A stretch of 64,000 nt of DNA from Rhodobacterales bacterium 32-67-9 (GTDB lineage: Bacteria; Pseudomonadota; Alphaproteobacteria; Rhodobacterales; Rhodobacteraceae). Position 1 is the first letter of the stretch; every line of letters starts with the position of its first letter. The DNA is taken from contig NCEA01000010.1 of the NCBI GenBank assembly GCA_002280515.1, positions 124,001 to 188,000 of the forward strand, given 5' to 3'. This document shows, piece after piece, positions 29,058-37,907 of the stretch. Position numbers and translations under genes: made by a program. The notes under the pieces were generated by a model. That model was given only the letters and a program-made list of their open reading frames with translations. It made no database searches and was not told where the DNA came from.

Positions 29058-29252
29058 TCATTCATCCTTCGCTTTGTCGGGCCAGGCCCGGGCAAGCTCG
29101 TCCAACCGCGCCCGGCTCAGGGGCGGCACTGCGCCCGGATCGCCAAGCATCAGCACCAGTTCCGCCGGCGTCAGCCGCCAGAACTCCTCCGGCCTCAGCC
29201 CAAGTCCGCCAAGGCCCGCCCGCATCAGCCCTGGCCAGTCGAGCGCCGTCAT
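29058..29252 (-). CDS. GTA gp10.1, tail assembly chaperone (rcc01693 family)
   Basis: 64 residues. LDWPGLMRAGLGGLGLRPEEFW and LTPAELVLMLG are typical of this small family, in which the start overlaps g10 by four bases (ATGA). By analogy with lambda gpG/GT such proteins guide tail tube polymerisation around the tape measure. Confidence 0.88.
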   Translation of the reverse strand: MTALDWPGLMRAGLGGLGLRPEEFWRLTPAELVLMLGDPGAVPPLSRARLDELARAWPDKAKDE

Positions 29253-29569
29253 CCCGCGTCCGGCACCGTGAAGGCGCGGGCCAGAAGCTCCGCCGCCACC
29301 CGCGCCGCCTCGACCGGACCACCGCCGATCTCGACCTTCAGAAGATCGGCCGCCGTGCCTTCCCAGCCGCCGCCCCGCAGGCCGGCGACGATCAGCATCA
29401 GCACATCGCGGGTCGAGAACCGGCCCGCCTCGAACCGCTCGACCAGCTCGATCAGCGTCCCGGTCCCAAGGCCGGCCTCAAGCTCCGCCAGCGCCCCCAG
29501 CGTCAGCTTGGCGACATGCCGGGTCCCGTCGAGCCGGATCGCGACCTCCCCCGTCCAGGGATTCGCCAT
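29249..29569 (-). CDS. GTA gp10, tail chaperone-like protein
   Basis: 106 residues from the ATG at 29569, which shares one base with the g9 stop. NPWTGEVAIRLDGTRHVAKLTLGALAELE and RFSTRDVLMLIVAGLRGGG are typical of the GTA gene-10 family (the first cited by its core GTRHVAKLTLGALAELE). It probably acts with gp10.1 between tail tube and tape measure. Confidence 0.88.
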   Translation of the reverse strand: MANPWTGEVAIRLDGTRHVAKLTLGALAELEAGLGTGTLIELVERFEAGRFSTRDVLMLIVAGLRGGGWEGTAADLLKVEIGGGPVEAARVAAELLARAFTVPDAG

Positions 29570-29982
29570 CAGATCGCCGTGAAGCCAAGGGCGCCGGCAG
29601 ACGCGAGCGACAGCTCGTAGGTCGCCTCGCCATTGTAGCTGCCGGCATACTCGATCGCGGTGATCTGGAACGGCCCCTCGACGATGCCGAAATCCGGGAT
29701 GATCACCTGAAACTGCTCGACCGTGCCGGCAAAGAAGATCTGCCGCGCGCGGTCGTCGGTGGCGCTGTCGACGAAGACGCCCGAGCCCGAGACAGAGGCC
29801 GAGCGCACGCCCGCCCCGCCGAGCAACTCGCGCCATCCGCCCTGACTTTCCAGAGAGGTCACATCGACGGTCTCGGCGTTGAAGCTGATCCGCGTCGCGC
29901 GCAGGCCGGCAATCGTTGTAAAAAGCCCGCCCCCGGTGAGGTCGAGCTTGATCAGAAGGTCCTTGCCATTCTGGGCAGCCAT
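29569..29982 (-). CDS. GTA gp9, major tail tube protein
   Basis: 137 residues of the TP901-1 type major tail protein: AAQNGKDLLIKLDLTGGG, SFNAETVDVTSLESQGGWRELL, ending in ATYELSLASAGALGFTA. Its subunits form the tail tube. A 97-base gap, without visible gene, separates it from g8. Confidence 0.93.
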   Translation of the reverse strand: MAAQNGKDLLIKLDLTGGGLFTTIAGLRATRISFNAETVDVTSLESQGGWRELLGGAGVRSASVSGSGVFVDSATDDRARQIFFAGTVEQFQVIIPDFGIVEGPFQITAIEYAGSYNGEATYELSLASAGALGFTAI

Positions 29983-30079
29983 GTCAGTTCTCCGATTAGT
30001 GAAAGAAATGGGCCGTCAGCGAAGAACCGACACCCTTGAATGTTCGATATGTGCTTCCTCCCGTTCTGGCGGAAAGCAC

Positions 30080-30487
30080 TCAGTCCTCGATTCGCGCCCG
30101 GAATGTCAGGTCGATCCGGCGCACATCCGCCTTCTCGACCCGCCGCGCCCGCGCCGACAGGAACCAGAGCCCGACCAGCCGCCCGCGCGCCAGAATCAGC
30201 GTGGCGCCAGTCAACGCGTCAGACACCGCCGCGGCGATTGCCTTGGCGTTCTGGAACCCGGCCTGATCGGTGACGACCGAGACGACGAATTCATGAAACG
30301 CCCCGCGGCCGACCTGATCGGAGGCGTCGCGCACATCCTCGGGGCCGATCGAGACATAAGTCCCCGTCACGCCCCCCGGCGGCACCGAATCGTGGATCGC
30401 GCCCGAGACCAGCGAATCCAGTGCGCTGTCGGCGGTGAGCCGCTGGTAGATCGCCGCCTGCAGGGCGGCCGCCGCTCCGTAGCTCAT
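30080..30487 (-). CDS. GTA gp8, DUF3168 tail terminator
   Basis: 135 residues with the DUF3168 start LQAAIYQRLTADSALDSLV, YVSIGPEDVRDASDQVG and HEFVVSVVTDQAG. It caps the tail and joins it to the head. The start overlaps g7 by four bases. Confidence 0.92.
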   Translation of the reverse strand: MSYGAAAALQAAIYQRLTADSALDSLVSGAIHDSVPPGGVTGTYVSIGPEDVRDASDQVGRGAFHEFVVSVVTDQAGFQNAKAIAAAVSDALTGATLILARGRLVGLWFLSARARRVEKADVRRIDLTFRARIED

Positions 30488-30822
30488 GCCAGAACCTCCT
30501 CCTGCGCGAAGCAGGTCAGGTAGTGCCCCGCCGCATCCTCTTCCGTCACCGCCGTGATGCGGAAGACCCGCGCGCCGTCGCGAAACCGCTGTTCCGGCCT
30601 TGGCCGTGACGGGGCCCCCTGCGGCGCCGCGCGCACCGTGATCCGGTAGGGCACGGCCGACAGCGTGACGAATTCGCCCGCCCGTTCGCGCCCAGTGCCA
30701 GGATCGAGCCGCGCCCAGAGCGCGCCGAGCGCGACCCAGCTCAGCGACCAGCCACCGGCGCCGTCCGGCGCCCGCTGCGCCTCTTCCAGCACCAGCTTGC
30801 GGTTCAGTCGCGGCGCGCTCAT
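30484..30822 (-). CDS. GTA gp7, head-tail adaptor/head closure protein
   Basis: 112 residues from the ATG at 30822, which overlaps the g6 stop by four bases; the frame extends further upstream as shadow. APRLNRKLVLEEAQRAPDGAGGW, LWARLDPGTGRERAGE and DGARVFRITAVTEED are features of the SPP1 gp16-like closure family (the first cited by its core LNRKLVLEEAQRAPDGAGG). Confidence 0.92.
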   Translation of the reverse strand: MSAPRLNRKLVLEEAQRAPDGAGGWSLSWVALGALWARLDPGTGRERAGEFVTLSAVPYRITVRAAPQGAPSRPRPEQRFRDGARVFRITAVTEEDAAGHYLTCFAQEEVLA

Positions 30823-31415
30823 GCCGCCCCCCCGCCGAGCACCCGCACGGTCCGCCAACGCTCGATCAGCGCCATCACCCCGAAAGGCATCGCCTGCCCG
30901 GCGCCGGCCTCGTGCCGGGTCTCGTGATACTGCGCCGCAAGCAGGAACACCGCCTGCGCCAGATCGACCGGCACATCCGGCCACGCGGGGCCGAAACCGG
31001 CGGTAAAGACCACCTCGACGGTACCGCCCACCGGAATACCCGGCAGAAGCGCCCCCGAGGCAACAATCTTCGGCCGATGCGCATCCCGCTCCAGCCGGTA
31101 GCGCGTCGGGTCGATCAGAGCCGCCAGCCCGTCGCGGTCCTTGACCGTGACCGATCCGACCACGCTCACCGGGGCCAGCGGAAAGGCCTGACTGTCGGGC
31201 CAGCGCCAGCCGTTCAGTTCCAGAAGAAAATCCCGCGCGATCAGCGCCTTGCCGATCCGCCCCTCGATCGCGGCAAGGGCCGCACGCAGATAGCTCTCGG
31301 CCAGCGCATTCTGGCTTCCGTCATCGGCGAACCCGGTGCCGAGCCGCAGATGATCCTTGAATTCCGCCACCGGCAGGGCCGCCTGCGGCACCGGCGTCAC
31401 TTCGCTCAGCATCAT
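30819..31415 (-). CDS. GTA gp6, head-tail connector
   Basis: 198 residues. PVAEFKDHLRLGTGFADDGSQN, YLRAALAAIEGRIGKALIARDF and FTAGFGPAWPDVPVDLAQAVFLLAAQYHETR (cited by GPAWPDVPVDLAQAVFLLA) are those of the HK97 gp6/DUF3107-type connector. It forms the ring beneath the portal. Confidence 0.92.
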   Translation of the reverse strand: MMLSEVTPVPQAALPVAEFKDHLRLGTGFADDGSQNALAESYLRAALAAIEGRIGKALIARDFLLELNGWRWPDSQAFPLAPVSVVGSVTVKDRDGLAALIDPTRYRLERDAHRPKIVASGALLPGIPVGGTVEVVFTAGFGPAWPDVPVDLAQAVFLLAAQYHETRHEAGAGQAMPFGVMALIERWRTVRVLGGGAA

Positions 31416-31566
31416 GGAAATCTCCGATAGTCACGCCCCTCCTCGAAGGATCGGGCGCGGGCCAGCCCCGCATTGCTCGGACGGAGGGAGCAGCTAGACA
31501 ATACGAGGGAAAGGCGACCCGCGCCCGTACGGCCGGGACCCGAAGGCCCCGGCCGATCCGCGCCCC

Positions 31567-32763
31567 TTACGAGATCGCGAACTTCAGAAGCTTGATCGCG
31601 GCAAAGTCGCTCACGTCGCCGCCGACACGCTTGGAGGCGTAGAAGAGAACATGCGGCTTGGCCGAGAACGGATCGCGAAGGATCCGCATGTCCGGGCGCT
31701 CGGCCACGGTGTAGCCGTTGTGGAAGTCACCGAAGGCGATCGCATAGGCGTTCGACGCGATGTCAGGCATATCCTCGGCAACCAGGACCGGATAGCCCAT
31801 CAGACGCGCCGGTTCGCCCGCTGCCAGACCGTCAGACCAGAGGAAACGGCCGTCGGCGTCCTTCATCTTGCGCACCGCGCCCGCGGTCTTCGAGTTCATC
31901 ACGAAGGTTGCGTTCGCCCGGTATTCCGCGTTCAGCGCATAGACGAGGTCGATGATCGAGTCCGAGGCATTGGTCGGAGCGAAGTCGCCATCCGCGCCTG
32001 TCGGCACATAGCCGAGCGATCCCCAGGCCCAGATCCCGTTATCGACGGCCGTATGGGTCAGGAACCCGGTCGGCTTGTCGATGCCGTCGCCGGTGACGAA
32101 CGACTGCGCCTCGGCACGGCTGAACTTGTCGGCGATGCGCTCGGCCAGCCAGCCCTCGACGTCGAACGCAGAATCGTCGAGAAGCCGCTGCGACGCCTTC
32201 GGCATCGCGGCCAACTCGTGCAGCGGGATCGAGATGCGGTCGATCTGCGGCGTCGAGGTCTCGGTCAGAGAGGCGGTCTCCGTCGCCCAGCCCGACCCGA
32301 GGTCGGTGTGATCGACGAGCACGTCGAACGAGGTCGCCTCGACGCTGACCACATTGGCGATCGAGCGGAGCGACGAGGTCGATTTCAGCACGCCGCGGAT
32401 GCGGTCCGACGTCTCGGGGTCGACCAGGAACCCGCCATCGGCGTTCACCTGGGTGTTGAGCGCCTTGCCCTCGAGGACGAGGCCCCTGAGACCGTCATCG
32501 TCGCCCGAGCGAAGATAGGCGGCAAACGCCTTCTTGTGCGGCGCGTCGTGATCGACGGCGGTGGACAGAACCGGGCGCCCCGGGGCGTAAGATTTGCGAT
32601 CCAGCATGGTCAGTCGCTCTTCCTGTTGTTGCAGCTTCGATGTCATGTCGTCCTGAAAGTCCTTGAACTCGCTCAGGAAACCCTGTAGCGCGGACTTCAC
32701 CTCCTCGGCCGGAGCGTCGGACACGCCTTCCCCGGCCCGAGCCTTCGTCTCGGTCTTCTTCAT
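31567..32763 (-). CDS. GTA gp5, HK97-type major capsid protein
   Basis: 398 residues from the ATG at 32763, with GAGG eight bases upstream; an ATG at 32769 and a GTG at 32772 are near. The first 110 or so residues form the helical scaffold segment removed by the gp4 protease (KSALQGFLSEFKDFQDDMTSK). The capsid fold follows: ADGGFLVDPETSDRIRG, NATFVMNSKTAGAVRKMKDADGRF, VLFYASKRVGGDVSDFAAIK. Confidence 0.95.
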   Translation of the reverse strand: MKKTETKARAGEGVSDAPAEEVKSALQGFLSEFKDFQDDMTSKLQQQEERLTMLDRKSYAPGRPVLSTAVDHDAPHKKAFAAYLRSGDDDGLRGLVLEGKALNTQVNADGGFLVDPETSDRIRGVLKSTSSLRSIANVVSVEATSFDVLVDHTDLGSGWATETASLTETSTPQIDRISIPLHELAAMPKASQRLLDDSAFDVEGWLAERIADKFSRAEAQSFVTGDGIDKPTGFLTHTAVDNGIWAWGSLGYVPTGADGDFAPTNASDSIIDLVYALNAEYRANATFVMNSKTAGAVRKMKDADGRFLWSDGLAAGEPARLMGYPVLVAEDMPDIASNAYAIAFGDFHNGYTVAERPDMRILRDPFSAKPHVLFYASKRVGGDVSDFAAIKLLKFAIS

Positions 32764-32800
32764 ACCCATCACCTCAAGTCAGGGGTTGCGTCGGACGGGG

Positions 32801-33361
32801 CTAGTGGCGCCCCGCCAGCATCCGGCGCGCGTCCTCGAAGACAGCCGCCAGTTCCCGCAAGGCCGCGTCCGCGGGCAGATCGCCCTTGGCCCCGACCCGC
32901 GCCTCGGGAAGCATCGGAAAGGTGACGAGCGACACCTCCCAAAGCTCCACCTCGCGAAGAAGCCGTTGCCCCTTCGCATCCTTCTCCGCCGTCACCGTGC
33001 GGTAGCCGATCGAGAGTCCGTCGATCGCCCCCGCGGCGATCAATGCCGCCGCCTCGCGGCCCTTATCGACCTCGGTCAGGATCCGGCCCTTCACCCGCAG
33101 CCCGCGCCCGTCCTCGGCGATCTCGTCCCAGACCCCGATCGGTTGGCCCGGATCGTGCTGCCAGAGCATCTTCACCGCGCGGCCCTGCGCCTTCAGTCGC
33201 GCCAGCGACTTCGCGTAGGCACCGCGCACCACGACATCGCCGCCGTGGTCGGTGATCCCGAAGAGAGAGGCATAGCCCTCGATCCGGCAGCCATCCGTGA
33301 CGGCGATATCCTCGCCCAGCCGGCAGAACTTGATCTCCAACCCGTAATCGCTTGTCATCAT
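32801..33361 (-). CDS. GTA gp4, HK97-type prohead protease
   Basis: 186 residues of the peptidase U35 family. IEGYASLFGITDHGGDVVVRGAY holds the catalytic His region (cited by IEGYASLFGITDHGGDVV), and DGLSIGYRTV the catalytic Ser. It removes the scaffold segment of the capsid protein. Confidence 0.94.
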   Translation of the reverse strand: MMTSDYGLEIKFCRLGEDIAVTDGCRIEGYASLFGITDHGGDVVVRGAYAKSLARLKAQGRAVKMLWQHDPGQPIGVWDEIAEDGRGLRVKGRILTEVDKGREAAALIAAGAIDGLSIGYRTVTAEKDAKGQRLLREVELWEVSLVTFPMLPEARVGAKGDLPADAALRELAAVFEDARRMLAGRH

Positions 33362-33371
33362 GTCGATTTTC

Positions 33372-33608
33372 CTATTTCGGCCCGTATTCCAGCAGCGATT
33401 GCACCGCCTGGCTCAGGATCACGCCGACGACCCCGAAAACCGTCATCCAGAGCCGCTTCTCGACGCCGAGGATCATCGCCTCGATCCGTTCCAGCCGCTT
33501 TTCCACGGTCTCGAACTGCAAGGCCATGATCTTCTCGGTCGCGATGAAGCGATGCTCATGGGCGCATTCGAACGGCTCCTTGAGATAGCGCGACCCCTGC
33601 CCGGCCAT
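33372..33608 (-). CDS. GTA g3.5 small protein (rcc01685 family)
   Basis: 78 residues from the ATG at 33608, with GAGGAG five bases upstream and only two bases after the g3 stop. A conserved ECAHEHRFIATEKIMALQ segment and coiled-coil-like FETVEKRLERIEAMI precede one membrane helix near the C-terminus (VFGVVGVILSQAVQSLL). Its position between portal and protease is fixed in GTA clusters; function unknown. Confidence 0.9.
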   Translation of the reverse strand: MAGQGSRYLKEPFECAHEHRFIATEKIMALQFETVEKRLERIEAMILGVEKRLWMTVFGVVGVILSQAVQSLLEYGPK

Positions 33609-33610
33609 CC

Positions 33611-34783
33611 TCACTCCTCGTCTGCGAGGCGCGGCAATCCAAGGATGCTGCGCTTTTCTGCATCGGTCAGGAACGCCGCCTCGCCGACCCGCTTCCACTG
33701 CTGATCGCGCTCGCCGGCGAGCGCCGGCACCTGGTCGAGGTCTGGCTTCAGCTCGATCTGCTCGCCAAGATGGGTCGACAACCAGTAGGCCACCGCCGCC
33801 GTGACCCGCGTCGCGAGCGGCAGCACCGTCAGCCGGTAGAAGCCGCGGTTCGCCTCCTGATAGTTGGCATAGGTCGCGTCGCCGGGAATGCCCAGAAGCA
33901 TCGGCGGCACCCCGAAGGCCACCGCGATCTCGCGCGCCGCCGCCTCCTTGGTCTTCTGGAACTCCATGTCCGACGGGCTGAACCCCATCGGCTTCCAGTC
34001 GAGCCCGCCTTCCAGCAACATCGGCCGTCCCGCGTTGCGGGCGCCCTGATGATGCATCTCCATCTCGTGGATCAGCCGGTCGTACTGATCGCCCGACAGG
34101 CTGCCCTGCCCGTCCGCGCCCTTGTAGACGATCGCGCCCGAGGGGCGTGCGGCATTGTCCAGCAAAGCCTTGGACCAGCTCGATGCCGAATTGTGGACAT
34201 CGACCGCCACCGCCGCCGCCTGCATCGGGCTGAGCCCGTAGTGGTCGTCCTGCGGATGGAAGCTCTTGATATGGCAGATCGGGTCCACCGGCCCGGTCAT
34301 GTCGAACCGGTGCCGGCGCCCGCCGACGGCGTAGTCATAGGCGACCGGCCAGCCATCCACGCCCGGCACCAGCGACATCCGGTCCGAGCGCAGCACATGC
34401 AGCTCTGCCGGCAGACCCTCGGCGCCGACCGCCTCCAGATAGCCGTTCCCGCTGAGCAGGATCTGGCCATAGAGGGCCTCGAACAGTTCCGCCCGGCCCT
34501 GACCCGGATTGGGCCGCCGCATCAGCTCGATCACCGGATGCACGTCGAAACGCCGCTCGGCATCCTGACAGACGAGCGGCAGCGCCGCCGCCGCCTCGGC
34601 GACCAGCTTCACCGCCCGGAACCCGACCGGATTGCCGGTGAATCCGGTCTTGGTCAGGCTCACCACGTCACGCGGGGACCAGGCCACCCGGCCCGACGAT
34701 CCCCAGGCCACGACCCGCCCGGTTGCCGACGCCTTCTGCTCCGGCACCGCGCGCTCCGCGCGGCCGAATAACTTCCATGCCAT
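33611..34783 (-). CDS. GTA gp3, portal protein
   Basis: 390 residues of the HK97-type portal family: NPVGFRAVKLVAEAAAALPL, EALYGQILLSGNGYLEAVG, SAMQAAAVAV-type DNA (seen as GLSPMQAAAVAVDVHNSAS), and FGVPPMLLGIPGDATYANYQEANRGFYRLTVLP (cited by GVPPMLLGIPGDATYANYQE). It forms the ring through which DNA enters the head. Confidence 0.95.
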   Translation of the reverse strand: MAWKLFGRAERAVPEQKASATGRVVAWGSSGRVAWSPRDVVSLTKTGFTGNPVGFRAVKLVAEAAAALPLVCQDAERRFDVHPVIELMRRPNPGQGRAELFEALYGQILLSGNGYLEAVGAEGLPAELHVLRSDRMSLVPGVDGWPVAYDYAVGGRRHRFDMTGPVDPICHIKSFHPQDDHYGLSPMQAAAVAVDVHNSASSWSKALLDNAARPSGAIVYKGADGQGSLSGDQYDRLIHEMEMHHQGARNAGRPMLLEGGLDWKPMGFSPSDMEFQKTKEAAAREIAVAFGVPPMLLGIPGDATYANYQEANRGFYRLTVLPLATRVTAAVAYWLSTHLGEQIELKPDLDQVPALAGERDQQWKRVGEAAFLTDAEKRSILGLPRLADEE

Positions 34784-34845
34784 CCCGATTCTCCTGTCTC
34801 AGCCCGCGCACCGAAACGCCGCCGTCGAACGGACCGCCTGCATTT

Positions 34846-34890
34846 CACCTTGCTCGAAATATCCCCGCCGGAGGCTCCGCCGGCTGCCGT
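34846..34890 (+). repeat. Dispersed intergenic repeat, copy C, between g2 and g3
   Basis: CACCTTGCTCGAAATATCCC then CGCCGGAGGCTCCGCCGG, an inverted repeat. The reverse complement of a very similar sequence lies at 50178-50222, and a weaker relative lies after eno. It interrupts the otherwise packed GTA cluster. Confidence 0.6.
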
Positions 34891-34906
34891 CCGCCCCGGC
34901 CCCCGG

Positions 34907-36250
34907 TCAAAGGCTCCGGACCTGCGGCCGGCGCCATTTCGCCGCCGGCTCCACCATCAGCTCGCTCAGCGCCCAGACGAGGGCATCGACCCGGTCGGGC
35001 GATCCCTTGCCTTCGTATCCCCGCACCGTCATCCGGCACATCTGATCCTCAAGCGCGCCGAGACCGCGTGAATGATGCACCCGGCCCTGCTCGTAAAGTG
35101 CGGCCACCGGCTCTGCCCGCACGGTCTTGCCGCGTGAGGCGCGCACCGCCCGGAACGGCACCAGCGGATCGACCTGCCGCACCACGCTCTCGACAAGGTC
35201 GCCGCCCTGGTTGACCTCGGCGACCAGCCGGTCGGCGCCATGCCGCTCCATCGCCGAGATCGCCGCCCGCGCCCAGTCGGCGGGCGAGGCCGCCGAGACG
35301 CTCGCATCCTCGATCACCCAAGCCCGCCATTCTGACGGCGCCCCCTCGGTCACGGCACCGACGACGACGATGCCGCATTCGTCCGATCCGGCATGTCCGG
35401 TCACCGGCGGGTCCACCGCCACCACGACCCGGCTCAGCCGCTCCGGCACCGGCACCCGGCAAGCCTCCAGCCCGGCGGTGGTCCAGAGCGCCCCCTCGGC
35501 ATCCTCCAGCAGCACCCCGTCCAGTTCCTGCCGGCCGAGCCGCGTGCCGGCATAGCGCGCCCGCACCTCTTCCAGGAACGACGCCGCGAGATAAGCCTTG
35601 TTCGCCTCGGTCGGCGCCTGCGTCAGCACGGTCGAGGGGTTCTTCAGGATCGCCTTGAGGACACCCACGTTCTTCGGCGTCGTCGTGACCACCTGACGCG
35701 GATTGTCGCCAAGCCGCAGCGCGAACTGAAGCATGTCCCAGGCCTCCTCGGCCTTCTTCCACTTCGCCAGCTCGTCGACCCAGGCCGCATCGAACTGCGG
35801 CCCCCTCAGACTTTCGGGACTATGCGCCGAGTAGACTTCGGCCACCGCCCCGTTCGGCCAGACCAACCGCTTGCGCCCCGCCTCCCAGACCGGCATCCGG
35901 TCGGGCGGCGAACAGGCGAGGATCCCGCTCGCGCCGAAGATCATCACCTCGCGGACCTGGTCCACCGTCTCGCCAACCAACGCCACGCGCCGCGCTCGCC
36001 CCGGATCGAGCGGCCGCGCGCCCTCGACCTCGGTCCTCACCCACTCGGCCCCGGCACGGGTCTTGCCGGCGCCGCGCCCGCCCATGATCACCCAGCTTTT
36101 CCAGACCCCGTCGGGCGGCAACTGGTGCGGCAGCGCCCAGAACTCGAAAAGCCAGGGCAGCGCCAGCAGCGCCTCGTCGCTCAGGCCCGAGATGAACTCA
36201 TCCACCGTCTCCTGCGTCGCGGAGGCGAGCCAGACGGCCGCGGATTTCAT
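34907..36250 (-). CDS. GTA gp2, large terminase subunit
   Basis: 447 residues from the ATG at 36250 (an ATG four codons earlier is also possible), overlapping g1 by about 53 bases. Packaging ATPase and nuclease: Walker A MGGRGAGKTRAGAEW, Walker B region FDAAWVDELAKWKKAEEAW, then the RNase-H-like nuclease with VVVAVDPPVTGHAGSDECG. It packs head-fulls of host DNA. Confidence 0.95.
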   Translation of the reverse strand: MKSAAVWLASATQETVDEFISGLSDEALLALPWLFEFWALPHQLPPDGVWKSWVIMGGRGAGKTRAGAEWVRTEVEGARPLDPGRARRVALVGETVDQVREVMIFGASGILACSPPDRMPVWEAGRKRLVWPNGAVAEVYSAHSPESLRGPQFDAAWVDELAKWKKAEEAWDMLQFALRLGDNPRQVVTTTPKNVGVLKAILKNPSTVLTQAPTEANKAYLAASFLEEVRARYAGTRLGRQELDGVLLEDAEGALWTTAGLEACRVPVPERLSRVVVAVDPPVTGHAGSDECGIVVVGAVTEGAPSEWRAWVIEDASVSAASPADWARAAISAMERHGADRLVAEVNQGGDLVESVVRQVDPLVPFRAVRASRGKTVRAEPVAALYEQGRVHHSRGLGALEDQMCRMTVRGYEGKGSPDRVDALVWALSELMVEPAAKWRRPQVRSL

Positions 36251-36524
36251 CCCGTGCTGCATCGAAGTCGAGCGCGTAATCGTAGACGACCCCGGCATCT
36301 TCCTTGCTGCGTTTGGCAACTCTTGCCCTTTCTTCCATGGCGATCTGATAAGCGACCCGCAGGTCCTTCAGATGTCGCCCCGCGTCCTTGACCAGCGCGA
36401 AATCGCCCTGCTTGATCTTCCGCATCACGCTGAAGATGTCGGCGGCGATATCGCCGTACAGTTCCTCCGCCTCCTCGACCTGCGTCGCGGAGGTCGACTC
36501 CTCGGCCGAAACCCTCGATGTCAT
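36198..36524 (-). CDS. GTA gp1, small terminase subunit
   Basis: 108 residues, highly charged and helical (EEAEELYGDIAADIFSVMRKIKQGDFA, cited by LYGDIAADIFSVMRKIK; then DLRVAYQIAMEERARVAK). Length and position match the GTA g1 family, the small terminase subunit, which lacks sequence-specific DNA recognition in RcGTA. First gene of the cluster; the 225 bases upstream hold the presumed promoter but no motif I can name. Confidence 0.88.
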   Translation of the reverse strand: MTSRVSAEESTSATQVEEAEELYGDIAADIFSVMRKIKQGDFALVKDAGRHLKDLRVAYQIAMEERARVAKRSKEDAGVVYDYALDFDAARDEIRGRLARLRDAGDGG

Positions 36525-36749
36525 TCAGTCCGTGCCCGCCTCTCATGCCTGTCCGCACGAGCGAAATGAAAAGGCGGCCCTGGGGGTCGCCCCCGGCCGC
36601 CTCGCCCACTTCTTCTAGCATGCCCGAAGGTATAGCCGGGAGCGTTCGCCAAGTCAAGCAAAAAACCGTTCAGGTTCAATGCTTTGCGGGACGATCCCTT
36701 TACCGTTTGTTAACCGCTCGGGCCCGTCCGGGCCGGGCCGGTCACTCCG

Positions 36750-37907
36750 TCAGTTCCCCGACCCCTGCTGCGCCTCGATTGCCCGCCACTTCGCGACATT
36801 GTCGTTGTGCTCGGCCAGCGTGGTGGCAAAGGCGTGCCCGCCGCTGCCATCGGCCACGAAGAAGAGGTAATCCGTCGTCTCGGGGTCGAGTGCGGCGGCA
36901 ATGCTCTCGCGGCCCGGATTGGCGATGGGCGTGGGCGGCAGCCCGTCGATCACATAGGTGTTGTAGGGCGTACGCCCACGCAACTCGCTCTGACGAAGCC
37001 CGCGGCCGAGCACACCCTGCCCCTTGGTCAGCCCATAGATGACGGTCGGGTCGGTCTGCAGCTTCATCCCCTGCGCGAGGCGGTTGAGAAAGACGCTCGC
37101 CACCCGCCGGCGCTCCTCGGGCACTCCGGTCTCCTTCTCGACGATGGAGGCCATCGTCAGCGCCTCCTCGGGCGTCGCATAGGGCAGCCCCTCGGCACGC
37201 GAGGCCCAGAGCTCGGCCAGCACCGCCTCCTGCCGCCGGCCCATCTCGGCCAGCAGATCGGCCCGGGTGCCGCCGCGCACGACCTCGTAGCTGTCGGGCG
37301 CCAGACGACCTTCCGGCGGCACCTCGCCGGCCTCGCCGTCGAGGAAGTCCGCCCGCTTCAGCGCCTCGACCACCTGCCAGCTCGTGACGCCTTCCGCCAG
37401 GGTGATGCGGAATCGGACATCGAGGCCCTGCGCTCGATCGATATAGGCCTGCGGCACAGCCTCGGTGGCCGGGTCGAACTTCACCACTTCGACGTAGCGG
37501 TTCGTCGCCGGGTCAAGCTCGCGCAACACCATGTCGGCAGCATTCACGCCGATGCGGAAATTCACTTCCGTGCCGCAGGTCGACTGGCCGCTCCGGGTGA
37601 TCGCGTCAACGATCTCCTGCATCGAGGCATGCGGCGAGATCAGGAACGACCCGGCCTTGAGGCTGCCGGACCGATCCTCGTAATCCGCCCCGACCCGGAA
37701 GATGTATCCCGAACCGATCGCGCCCCGCTCCGCCAGATCGGTCGCTACCCCGCGCAGGTTCGCGCCGCGCTCCACCTTGAAGCAGATGGCCTCCGCCAGC
37801 GGACCGGGGCCGGCATATTGCCGCTGTCCCCAGGCCACCAGCCCCGCCGCCACGACAAGCAGAAGGATGGCGATGGTCAGGAAGTTCGACGCGATATTCC
37901 GCCACAT
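36750..37907 (-). CDS. mltG: Endolytic transglycosylase MltG
   Basis: 385 residues: one N-terminal membrane helix (NFLTIAILLLVVAAGLVAWG, about 7-26), then the YceG domain with the catalytic Glu in ALTMASIVEKETGVPEERR and MKLQTDPTVIYGLTKG. It cleaves nascent peptidoglycan and sets chain length. The start overlaps the fabF stop by one base, so the two are coupled, an arrangement I know from other Rhodobacteraceae. Confidence 0.96.
   Translation of the reverse strand: MWRNIASNFLTIAILLLVVAAGLVAWGQRQYAGPGPLAEAICFKVERGANLRGVATDLAERGAIGSGYIFRVGADYEDRSGSLKAGSFLISPHASMQEIVDAITRSGQSTCGTEVNFRIGVNAADMVLRELDPATNRYVEVVKFDPATEAVPQAYIDRAQGLDVRFRITLAEGVTSWQVVEALKRADFLDGEAGEVPPEGRLAPDSYEVVRGGTRADLLAEMGRRQEAVLAELWASRAEGLPYATPEEALTMASIVEKETGVPEERRRVASVFLNRLAQGMKLQTDPTVIYGLTKGQGVLGRGLRQSELRGRTPYNTYVIDGLPPTPIANPGRESIAAALDPETTDYLFFVADGSGGHAFATTLAEHNDNVAKWRAIEAQQGSGN

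Larger units (their letters stand above)
21512..36524 (-). mobile_element. Complete gene transfer agent (RcGTA-type) structural gene cluster
   Basis: A single 15-kb minus-strand array holds, in transcription order, small and large terminase, portal, g3.5, protease, capsid, three head-tail adaptor genes, tail tube, two tail chaperone genes, tape measure, distal tail and hub proteins, cell wall peptidase and the baseplate protein, then two accessory genes. Many neighbours overlap by 1-8 bases (ATGA or TGATG), so translation is coupled. No integrase, replication, lysis or repressor gene is inside, as in RcGTA. All frames are open. GTAs package random host DNA; in Rhodobacter expression depends on GafA and CtrA, encoded elsewhere. 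Confidence 0.95.

Noticed and set aside
21512..36524. Active temperate prophage
   Set aside because: No integrase, repressor, replication, lysis or attachment site is seen, and gene order is that of RcGTA.
36247..36657. Minus-strand frame starting MTWRTLPAIPSG, upstream of g1
   Set aside because: It overlaps g1 in another frame and has no family features after its first 40 residues; a short leader peptide cannot be excluded.
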